Part shown: one piece after another, positions 35,401-45,634 of the stretch
Position numbering within the stretch: position 1 is the first letter of the stretch
Layout of the letters: each line of letters starts with the position of its first letter
Assembly: GCA_027946555.1 (NCBI GenBank)
Contig: JAPEVC010000168.1
Coordinates: 1 to 64,000, forward strand
Direction of reading: 5' to 3'
DNA from: Gnomoniopsis sp. IMI 355080
Lineage: Eukaryota > Ascomycota > Sordariomycetes > Diaporthales > Gnomoniaceae
Length of the DNA: 64,000 bases
Notes under the pieces: model-generated
Database searches by the model: none
What the model saw: only the letters and a program-made list of their open reading frames with translations
What the model was told of the DNA's origin: nothing
Translations under genes and position numbers: made by a program

Positions 35401-36853
35401 CAATCACCTCGAGATTTGCTGCATGGACAATGCCCCCGAGCCACATGCCAGCCTCAGCTGAGGCCTGGCCTCTTGGGCTTGTTCTAGCAAACAGTCGGAT
35501 CCAGAGCTTGCTGGATGTGCTGCACAGGTACAGGACGAGAACGGTCCTTGGCTTGCCATTCTTCTCTTGGACTCCTCTTGTCATCCTGCCCCATACCTCG
35601 TGTCTCCTTTTCGCGTGCATCTACTCGGTCGAATGTTCCGATTCCCTGGTCCTGGTCGAGCACGTCCCTACCTCTGCACCTAGGCCCTTATTGGATCCTG
35701 CCTCCTATTAAGATTCCTCAATCTGTGATAGATTTCTCTGCAGTTCGCAAACGGATTGGATCCATGGAGCTAACCAAGTGACTTTGATATTAGTGAGTGG
35801 CAGACCAGAACTGTGCTCATGGCGTGAAGATGTTCACTATATATTACACTCTCTGTACCAGTAGTTCAGCAATCTTGGTTGCCCTGCACCATTTCCCTTG
35901 CCAAAATCCTTGTATTTAGATTCGCATTTGTGTTTACCGAGTTCTCATAACCTGCCCATTCTACTCAGGTAGGGAATCTCTGTACCTCGCTGGTGCCCGC
36001 TTGACTCGACCGAGCTCGACCCATTGTGCGAGAACCACGGACACACCAATACGTCAACAACGCGGTACTGTCTCCGTGGAAGCGTGGGATTCTGTCCCGA
36101 GAGTGCTTCAAGGCTCCTTATTCAACCACAATCTGGGACCGGCCCAGTGGCTGCTGTGCGGAGACGCTGTGTCTATATCTCTGTCCTACGCGACGCTGCT
36201 TTTGACTTGTGTCCACTCTCCCTTCCTGTCGAGCCACAGAAGAGGCGTCACATCTCAGGGCAACGCACGCCAGACGGACACAGCGCAGGGCGCACATGGC
36301 TGCTGCTAAGGTTCAAATAAAAGTACAAGGTGCCGGAGTACGACCACAGCTGCGACCGGCCAATCTTCGCTCTACCGACACGCCCAGGTAGCTTTCAAGT
36401 CACACTGGCCTGTTTCAGGCGGTCTTTTTGGGCAGCTTTATATACGGTTCTAGCTTTGCCCATCCCGGCGCATCGTTTACTTCTTGCCTTCTTGGGTTCC
36501 CTCAACGTAACTGCGCACAGCGGCGGAAAATAATTGGCCCTGTCTTGCCCCTTCTCGAATACCAGGCAGTCCTCTGTCTCGGCCAGATACTCTGCCAGAT
36601 TTCGAACTCTTCAGGATCTCCAGGCAGGCAAGAGAATAACCAGCAGACGTTAGCGCTTCCGGAAGACTTTGGCTCTAGGAGCTGATCCGCATCAATCCTC
36701 GGAGCACGAAGCGCTTTGTGCCAGTATTGTTGGACGACAATGTAAGGTGACTCCTTGAAAAACGCGTTGCGTGAAGGAACTTGCCCTGCCCTCCTAGAAA
36801 AGACACTCAACTCGGTCGCATTGGATCTGCATTATAACATATCTTCTCCGGAG
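32484..36853. other. 4.4-kb gene-poor region and leader of the Zn2Cys6 gene
   Basis: Open frames up to 149 codons occur (for example 34731-35180, His/Gly/Arg-rich) but lack starts in good context and any family-like sequence. The stretch from about 35300 on is C/T-rich and could be a long 5-prime leader with short upstream frames. No RNA gene or intact transposon seen. Confidence 0.4.
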
Positions 36854-39800
36854 ATGGACTCTGTCGCGATGGGCTCTGTGAGCTCAGGAGTAGACGATTA
36901 CAAGCACTGTGAACCAACCCCGATGGTGATCAAGGAGAATTCACCCCCTACTAAGAAGCAAAATATTAGAAAACGGACAAAAACTGGCTGCCTGAGTATG
37001 TGTCCACCCCGACTGCTTTCTGCGATTCTCATTGCTGGACATGGAGTCATGTTGAGGCTGACGGAACCTCTCTTACCAGCCTGTCGAAAACGACGCATCA
37101 AGTGCGACGAGGGAAAGCCAATCTGTAACAATTGTATCAAATCAAAGAGACAATGCGAGGGCTACAATCAGCGAGTCGTCTTCAAGAGTCCGTTGACTGG
37201 CGGCCCTTTTGGGCCTTTACCGCCGTACCATCATCACCCCGACCCGACCGAAGCTGCTCTTGTCAACGCGCAATTGTCGGCAGCTCAGGGTAAATCAACC
37301 TCTTCGTCTCAAGGGCCACTCCCAATCATCGCACCCAAACCTCCCAGTCAAGACTATGACATGGTCGCGCAGTATCAATACTTGGGCGGATATCCCGGCC
37401 TCCACCGAGCCAACTCGGCCTCACTGGGTCTGGGAATACATCACCCTCAATATGTAATGGGTGCGACGTCGCCTGAATCCTACTATGCACATCCGTCTCC
37501 TCTTGGAATGACAACATCGCCGACGCAAATGACCCAGCCAGACTTGTTTGATTTTCAAATACCACCTGCGCAGCAATCTACCCCGAGCTTCACATTACCG
37601 GAACGCCGACATACTGCCTACGCAAGAATCGAGAGGCCTGTTGTTTCCCCAAACATTCCATTCACACCGCCTAGTTCTCTACCACAATCTACCAACTTCG
37701 AGCCTTCAGAGATTGAAGAACCATGGGCGATTGAAGAAGACAGTGACTCTTACGAGTCAGATGAGGAGGAGGAGATCCCCATTAATGGGATTAACGGCTT
37801 AAACAGAAATGATATTGGTCCTCTGGTGGCGAATAATTTGCATACACCGTTGGATCCATATGGGACACAAGTCAGGTCTTTCTATTCGCTTGCGGAGGAC
37901 GACGTGCTGGTCAACTACATGCCTTCACTCGCAGATACGCCACTGAACAACCCAAAAACGGCATCGATATTCTGGTATTTTGTCAACGTGACAGCCCCAA
38001 CGATTAATCCATATGAGCGGAACCGACCTGATCCGCAGTGGATGCTTTCGAACGACTCTGTTCCAGAATCCCACCAACATATCTGGACGTGTAGGTCCAC
38101 CTAGTCTTTAAATGGAAGGAGGCGCCGCTGACCTTTCTAGACGTCTTTGCTGTCCAAGCCTTTCAGCATCCAGGCCTTCTTCAAGCCATCCTTGCACTTG
38201 GGAGCCTTCAGATGACTGAGCTCTCAGGAGATGGTCCTACCGCTTCAATGCAGCATTATGGCCAGTGCATTCGGAAAATGGGAAGGAATTATCGAAGTGT
38301 TAACAAGCGAGCCCAGCCCGCGACACTGGCTGCCACGCTACTGTTGGCATGGTTCGAAGTCTGGGCTTCGAATCACGACAAGTGGTGTACGCACCTGATC
38401 GGGGCACGCACAATCATCGGAGAAACACCGTTGCGAGAAATGAGTATGAAAGTTTGGTTGGTGCATAGGCAGCGGTACCAGCAGTGGGCAGAAGTGCAGG
38501 CGCAGAATCCATTTGCGGCCTTCATGCCACAAAATGGTCACCCAAGTCATGAGCTTGCAGAGATTGATTTGAATCTGTTGGATAACTTGACTGGAAAGCC
38601 TGTTTATTTCCTCGAGGGTGGGGACCCATCCTCGTGGCAGTCGAAGGCAAGAGATTGCACAGAACGAGATCTAGAGAATTACGAACATCTCGCCGATCTA
38701 TACTGGTGGTTTGCCAAGATGGATGTCTATCAGGCTTTTCTGGGAGGCTCTACTTTATTGTGAGTTTCCAATCACTTGCCATCTATGAGTGTTGAACTGG
38801 ATCGCTAATATGCCATCAGTATGGAATATAGACTGTGGACACAATGTCCTCCCCGTGCACCTATCAACCGATATCACCAAGCGTTAGTCAATCCTTACTC
38901 GTGGTTAGATTAAACAAGTCCGTTGCTAAATTGCCCTCAGATACGGGACCTTCGACCACCTCGTACTTCTTCTCGGCCGTTTGGCCAATTTTGTCGCAAG
39001 CGACCTTCCCCGTAAAAGCAAAGTCCGCGCGCGACAAGGCAGTGTATCCCCAAAAGGGCCCAGCTCGCCGCCTATGTTTGCGGGTATGTTCCCCGGCCGC
39101 GGCAGCATCCAACATCCGCGCGGCCTCAGTCCACAGCGCGAAGCCGCCAACAGCTTCGCCGCAGCCGCCGAGCAGTTTCTCGAGGATGCCGACCTCGAGA
39201 CATCCACGAAAAAGGCCATGGAGGAGTGGTCCTCCATCCTCGCGGCCTTCAACCTTTTCAAGGACAGTCTCGGCGAAGAGTTCCAGCCCATGGGTCCCGA
39301 CGTCCACCCTCAGCGGGATTCACCGTTTGGTCCGGCCTGGACGTATCGGACGTTGCCCATCGCGGGAATCTGGATGAACTTCTACATGGGGTTGGTGATT
39401 TTGCACAGGGCATACCCAAGCATGCCGCCGTTTGCAATGGTCGCGGCGCACATGTGTGCGGTGGAGACACAGCCGTATGCAAATGAGATTGGGAAAATTG
39501 TGGCCGGTGTGTCGGACGATTCAAGTTCAGATACTATGGTGAGCACATTGGTGGGTGCGGCATACATCGAGTGTTGTGTCCCGCTGTTTGTGGGAGCCGT
39601 TCAAGTAAGTCCTATAGTTGCTCCAACACAAATCAAAGGAGGTGAAAAAAATTCAAGAAACGCTGGCTAACCTTGCGCTGCAGTTTAAAGACAAGTTGCA
39701 AAGGAACTGGGCTATTCGCCGTCTACACGACATCACTCGCTTGACAGGATGGAAGACCGGCACCCAGATTGCAAATGGCTGTGAAGGCGCCTGGCGCAAG

Positions 39801-40013
39801 GCGGCGGCGATGGGTCACGGTCCGCCCTATGAGCCCGAGTCCGAGTCTGATGCTCTGAGGCACGGCTACACCACTCGCAGGATAGACGAGCGTATTCAGG
39901 AGATTGATGAGGGACAGAGTAGGCCTGGCTTGAAAAAGGCGGATCGAGCTCACATTGCTTTCGGATTGCTCAGTGTTGATGAGGACTTTGAAAGGCTAAA
40001 GGTAGAGGGTTAG
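36854..40013 (+). CDS. Zn2Cys6 fungal transcription factor
   Basis: Six exons (36854-36995, 37080-38090, 38141-38759, 38820-38882, 38941-39604, 39684-40013) join to 942 residues. Splicing restores a Gal4-type cluster at residues 46-73 with spacing C-x2-C-x6-C-x6-C-x2-C-x6-C (GCLTCRKRRIKC...CNNCIKSKRQC), preceded by basic residues. A Pro/Ser/Tyr-rich region follows, then an acidic patch (EEDSDSYESDEEEE, about 270-290) and a helical fungal regulatory domain (from about 340: ALGSLQM, LLAWFEVWASNHDKW, PIAGIWMNFYMGLVILHRAYP). The tail is charged. It is a nuclear DNA-binding regulator, probably of metabolic or developmental genes; targets are unknown. The frame is open upstream with another ATG at 36755. 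I chose 36854 because the sequence from there looks like a regulator N-terminus. The first intron interrupts the zinc cluster and keeps the frame (see findings). Confidence 0.88.
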
Positions 40014-40478
40014 GCCGATGTGAACTGAATTGCTAAGAGAGTAATCTTGTTTCCAAGATTCTATGCAGGAAGAAGAACATGCATTCGGGTGGTTCTTGTC
40101 CCCTGGAGGTTTTTTCCCCTGTTCATTACCTAGGTCAATGATAGTGCGCTAATAGGCGTATGTTATTGGGACACGCGAGACCGCCTGGTGCAAAACTGCG
40201 GGTTATGTGCTTATGAATACACAATAGAATAATGATACAAATCGTGCTCCACTGCATGATCACATCAGTTTGGTAGTTCTCATTCCTCATTGCATTTGCT
40301 CTATGCCGTAATGCACCGTTGAAGAGCGAGGATGTTTCCCTAGCCCTGCCTCTCTGGGACGCCACCCTCAAAGACCAAGATATGCACATCTTCCACTCGT
40401 TTGATAGCAAGAACCGTACATAAGACCAAGCGTTCGTGTGATTCATGCAGTTTAGGCTCACCCTACGCATAGGACCGC
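40014..40478. other. convergent intergenic region
   Basis: 3-prime flanks of the Zn2Cys6 gene and the proteasome gene. Nothing else seen. Confidence 0.5.
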
Positions 40479-41349
40479 CTAATTCGCCGGTAGCCGCTCA
40501 ACAACAGCCGCCATCTCCTCATCCGTGTATATCCGGAAGCCCTTCTCCTTGGTCACGCTCGCCAGCTGTACGTTCTTGGAATCCAGTTTCTCCTCCATCA
40601 CTTGCTTCAACGTCTTCAAAACCAATGTCTCTGCGTCTATCAGGGTGAGGGACTGTTGATTCGTGTTAGCGGTGGTCCACAGTAGTCCTCTAAGGATGAC
40701 CTTCGCTTTAAGCCAAGGAAACTCACCTTGTGGTACTCGTTCTGCAGCTCCGCTTGCGCACCCTCACTACCGCTTCCAATCGCCTTCGCATCGTACCGAT
40801 AAAAGGTTCCAGTGGGCTCGGCGTGGTATAGACTAGGACCATCCTCATCGTAGCCCGCAATCAGCAGCGCGACACCGAAAGGTCTGCTCATGATGCTCTC
40901 CTCGCCGTCGGCCGACTCGCCAAAGCGCAGGGCCAGGTCGCAAATGGCTTGGGTGCAGGACTCGACACGTAGGGCCTCGTTGTAGTTGAAGGAGTGGCTT
41001 TGACACTCGACGCGGGCGTGCTCGACCATGCTGCGGGCGTCGGCTTGCAGGCCGCTCATGGCGCAGCCAATGTGGCGGTCGATCTCGACTATCTTCTCGA
41101 CGGAGGAGGTCTCGAGCAGGGTGGAGGTCACGCGCTTCTCAACGCCCAGCACCACACCCTCATTAGTGGCAACGCCGATCGCGGTAGAGCCAAGCTTGAT
41201 GGCTTCGAGGGAATATTCGACTTGGAAGAGGCGGCCTTCGGGGGAGAAGGTGTTGATACCCCGATCTGGAGGTAAGAGCGTCAGTGAGAACAACGGCTTG
41301 CTGAGACAAGGCGGGGATATTGACCGTATTCTGATCTTGCCATAAACAT
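40479..41349 (-). CDS. PUP2: 20S proteasome subunit alpha type 5
   Basis: Three minus-strand exons (41349-41325, 41265-40727, 40652-40479) give 245 residues. The N-terminus MFMARSEYDRGINTFSPEG and RLFQVEYSLEAIKLGSTAIG is the alpha-subunit signature that forms the gate and the H0 helix, and the MF-x-x-RSEYDRG form is specific to alpha5 (yeast Pup2). Further family motifs are ARVECQSHSFNYNEA, RPFGVALLIAGYDEDGPSLY and GSGSEGAQAELQNEYHK. The protein takes one place in the outer seven-membered ring of the 20S core, in nucleus and cytosol; alpha subunits are not proteolytic. The first exon is only 25 nt, and the intron junction rebuilds the Asp of SEYDRG. The upstream region holds three copies of a 12-bp GGTACC repeat. 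Confidence 0.96.
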
Positions 41350-41966
41350 CTTGGCGATTCTGGGAGGGTGTCCTGTTTGGGAGTCTACGGTATGAAGGGG
41401 AGGGTTTCCTTTTGGAGAGGTTGCTGGAGGGAGTTTGAGGATAGAGAAGCTCTCGTATGAAAGGTTGTTTGAATGCGAGCTAAGGCAGCTGTTCAGTTAC
41501 GTAGGTAGAGCTATTGCTTGGCACAGACCACCGGCGCGAAGTACTGAAGTACTCAGGTACCTACCCAGGTACCTACCCAGGTACCTAGCTACGTACTGTA
41601 CATGAGCACCTGCGCCCGCCTTTTTTCCTGTTTTCTCTTTTAATGAAATAGACTCAAAGTGTATTTATTTCGATTTGATAGCCGGGTAATTCTTTTGGAG
41701 AAATAGTCTATATAATACCCACTTGAATTTGGAAAACAAACAGTCTGGCCAGTGGTGGGTAGTCGCTCGCCCTTGCCCAATGCACCTGCTTTAGTGCCGC
41801 ACCTGGGGAGCAGGGGATCCACGCTTTGGAGCCTTATTTACGCGTTGTGCAATTACCCACGACAACGTCTACGTCCACCTTCCAGTACTCCACTCAGCCT
41901 GTCTGCTCCTTTTCACATGCCATGAGAGCAAACTTACGGTCGCGACTCCGGATGTGATCCAGCGCA
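41350..41966. other. divergent promoter region between PUP2 and the GCP2 gene
   Basis: 617 bases serving both start sites. It contains the GGTACC repeat array listed separately. I looked for the proteasome control element GGTGGCAAA and did not find an exact copy. Confidence 0.5.
41554..41589. repeat. three tandem 12-bp CAGGTACCTACC units
   Basis: Units at 41554-41565, 41566-41577 and 41578-41589 (the last ends TAGC). Each contains the palindrome GGTACC. Similar GGTACCTA words occur singly elsewhere in the window (for example near 52146), so this may be local amplification of a common genomic word. Confidence 0.75.
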
Positions 41967-44863
41967 ATGTCCTACAACACCAGGCAGTCCTACGCCGACA
42001 ATAAGAGAAGCAATGGCGCGGGCGCGGGGGAGAAGCGGGTGCCTCGTGTGAGCACACAGGAAAGCGCGACGAGAACTTCATCCTTCGAGTCGAGGACCCA
42101 CAGAACCGGTCCAAACTCTCCAGCTGGAGCGCCAGAACGGCCCGCTCATAAGAGAACGCTGTCGGGAAATCCTCGAACGAACAGCATGAAATCAACCGAG
42201 GATCGTGAGAGGCGGACGGAGAAGCACATTGTGACGACGCGTGAGACCTTAACCTCGAGAGTCAGGAGCCCGGAAAGGAGACATGTGCCGTCTATGTCTG
42301 TCCCAAATGAAAAATTCAGATCTTCGGATGGGAGGAGGAGTGCAGAAACAAGGTCAAAGGAGCCTCGAGAGCTTACCCCACAAGGCATGTGTATTCGAGG
42401 GCAGGCGCGCATGCGCCGCGAATGATTGATTGCTAACAGCGCATTGTCATAGCTCCTTGGGAACCAGAAGCGACTTTGTTACCGCACACTTCTGCGCCCT
42501 TAGCGACTCGAATATCAATACCACCACTTGCCTCGCAAGCACCCGCGTCAATACAACCGAGGCCGCTGTCAGAGTTGTCCCTCGAGATGCAGGAGGCTGT
42601 GATCATCGAGGATCTTCTCTACGTGTTCATGGGCTACGAGGGATCATATATCCGGTTCGGCAAGGGCTATGACCCGAATGAGGAGCGAGATCGCCTCAGT
42701 GGACCTCCACACCGTATCTTGCCAGGCCTGGACCCAAGTTTACAAGATTTGACCATGTCCATGCTCAAAATGGCAACATACTACACCGCGCTCGAAACAT
42801 TCGTCGATGTGCAAAGCCGGGAAGAATTTGGGTCCGTGAACCATGCGCTGTGCGCATCGATACGGAAATTTCTCCAGGACTATCTGGTTCTGATCGCCCA
42901 GCTGGAAACTCGATTTCTCGCCGACGAAGCCTTCACCTTACACGTTCTCAATGTTCACATACTTCCGACGAGCCACATGATGTTCCAATTGTACTCGTTG
43001 GCGCATGAGTTGTTGAAGAGGAATGCACTCCTTGATGACGAAACCGACGAGTCTAGTGATAGTGCCGATGATTTTGATCAAATCCTCGAGCAGTTGAGAG
43101 ATGGTGGAGAACTTGTGCCCGGCAACATGACTGGAAAGAAAATTTGCAAAGGAGGAGTGGTACTCGGGTTAATCACCAAGCGGCTGGAAACCATGTCTGG
43201 AGACCCGGCGGCGCGAGAACTACTCACAGCGCTCCTGCGAGACTCGAGTCGACCTTATATGGTCATGCTAAACGAATGGCTTCATCATGGGAGCATCAAT
43301 GATCCTCACAGCGAATTCTTGATCAAGGAGCAGAAGAGTCTACGACGGGAGAGACTGGAGCAGGACTATACTGACGAATACTGGGAGAGGCGGTATACCA
43401 TCAGGGACAAGGAGGTTCCACCGCAACTGCAAGGCGTCAAGGAGAAGGTTCTTCTTGCTGGCAAGTACCTGAACGTAGTCCGCGAATGCGGCGGCGTGGA
43501 CGTCAGCAAAGATGTGAAAGACAAGCCAAAGTCTTTCGACGACAATCGATTCCAAGAAAATGTCAACAACGCATATTCGCACGCCAACGAGTCCTTGATG
43601 CAGCTACTGTTGACAACACATGCACTGCCAGACCGCTTACGATCTCTGAAGCACTACTTCTTCCTCGATCCCTCCGACTACTTCAATCATTTCCTAGAAC
43701 TGGGTGCCTCGGAATTGCGTAAACCTGTACAAGTGGTCAATATTGTCAAGCTGCAGTCGCTGCTTGACCTAGTGTTGCGACAGCCAGGCAGCATAGTCGC
43801 ATTGGATCCTTTCAAGGAAGATGTGAAGGTTCACATGAACGAGATTACGCTCATCAAATCGCTTCAGCGTGTTGTTAATATCACCGGGATCGAAGAGGGT
43901 GGCCAACTGCATATCCAGAAGGACCAACCAATAGAAGCCGATAAGAGAGCCAACGGGTTCACGTCCCTACAGCTGGATTACATATTGCCGTTCCCAGTGT
44001 CCCTCGTCATCAGTCGGAAGACGATATGGCGATACCAGGCGCTCTTTCGGTATCTCCTGTCCCTTCGGCATCTGGAAGCGCAGTTAACGACAGCATGGCA
44101 AGTGCAGACTCGAGGCTTTGTGTGGTATCGGAGGAGTTCAAGCAAAGAACTCGAGCTATGGAAACGACGCGTCTGGACGCTCAGGGCTCGGATGCTCGTC
44201 TTTGTCCAACAGCTCCTTTATTTCTGCACCGCAGAGGTCATAGAGCCAAATTGGCTGTCTCTTATGTCACGGTTGAAAGCCAAGGATGATGGCACCTCTA
44301 GTCTGGATCGGACAGTTGATGAGTTGATGCAGGATCATGTGGACTTCCTCGATACTTGCTTGAAAGAGTGCATGTTGACGAACAGCAAGCTTCTCAGGGT
44401 AAGTCACGATTCTCGCGCAATGTGTAGGGTGAATGGGGCGATGACTGACAGTGCTTTCAAGGTCCACTCGAAACTTATGAATAACTGTAATACCTTCACA
44501 TCCAGTATCGAATGGATCTCGAGAAATCTGGAGAGGGCAGATCCAGACTTGCAAGGGCCAACGAAACCAAAGCATGTCACTGAAGAGCAGTGGAAGCAAG
44601 TGCAGGCCAACCGGGAAAAGTGGCAGTCTGCCCACGGAGAATCTTCCAAGACGCCTGAAGCGCAATTTGCTATGATCATGGACACGCTGAAGGCCTGGGA
44701 GTACAACTTTGGCAGACATCTGAAAATTCTTTTAGACGCACTGAATCACTACGCGGCGACGGAGACGGTCGTTTTGCTCAGTCTCTGCGCGAGACTGAGC
44801 GCTGCGAGTCAAGGGACCGAACAGAGCGGTATGAGAACCGATGATGACTCAACCGTTAGTTGA
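41967..44863 (+). CDS. gamma-tubulin complex component 2 (GCP2 / Spc97 / Alp4)
   Basis: Three exons (41967-42384, 42453-44398, 44462-44863) give 921 residues. The N-terminal 170 residues are basic, rich in Ser, Arg and Thr, and likely disordered. The GCP core follows, with GCP2-specific blocks: IIEDLLYVFMGYEGSYIRFG, FGSVNHALCASIRKFL, YTDEYWERRYTIRDKEVPPQ, LLAGKYLNVVRECGG, FLDPSDYFNHFLELGASELR, LDYILPFPVSLVISRK and FLDTCLKECMLTNSKLLR. The agreement is with GCP2 rather than GCP3. The protein pairs with GCP3 and two gamma-tubulins in the small gamma-tubulin complex, which nucleates microtubules at spindle pole bodies. Intron 1 has a GC donor (AAG|GCATGT, 68 nt). Intron 2 is 63 nt, stop-free and frame-keeping (see findings). 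Confidence 0.95.
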
Positions 44864-45634
44864 AGAAAGAGCACCGGATGGTCCGACAGGGACAAAATTG
44901 CACACTGGCTGGCGTTGTTGTCTATATGTGATTCTTGTTTACATGCTCACAGGGCGGCGTTGGCAACAAGGGGGTTTCAGGCAAAATGGTCTGAAGAGTG
45001 CGGTCGTCCGTTTCGATACCATCAATCCAATGATACCATGAAGAATTTGAGGAACGATCTCCACCGGTTCCTATATCCTATGTCCTATAAAAAGTACGTT
45101 GCACTGTGCTTTGACACTATGTTGAATGGTTACCTGCCTAGGTATCTTGGAGTTCGTGGTCAGGCAAGGGACCCCCTGCTTCCCCCGAGCAGGTACGTTC
45201 TGGTGCTGGGAACATCGGTCGAACGGCCAATGCCGTCACAGTCCCGCCTACTTGTCAAGCTTATTTGGACAACACGTCTTCCTTCATTCTCCCGTACGCT
45301 CTGTGACCACCCTCTACCCCAAGACTCGTTTCGATTCGCTCTTCAACGCGACGCGGCACTCACTAATTCGTTTCCCCTCTTGATTTACGGAAATTGAATT
45401 TATGATAAGAAGCTTACGGAATATCATACTAGTTTCAGAGTTACGGGTAGCGTTCTTTTGAAAGACACCTGCGCAGTGCTGTTGTGGCCGGCTTCGTTTC
45501 AGTCGGCTCCAGATCCTGTTGCTCGCAAAGCATGGCGTGAACCAGGACGATTTCCACCGACCTAAACAACCGACGCAATCGTTAGGTTTTCTCGCAATCC
45601 ACATCCAACAGCGAATCCCAACTCAACCGCCACG
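44864..45634. other. spacer and leader of the PI4-kinase gene
   Basis: No gene supported. The last 100 bases are C/A-rich (ATCCAACAGCGAATCCCAAC) and look like a leader. Confidence 0.5.

Noticed and set aside
29706..40013. Glycosidase plus Zn2Cys6 regulator as a sugar-utilisation cluster
   Set aside because: They are 4.4 kb apart with no transporter or second enzyme between; adjacency alone does not support it.
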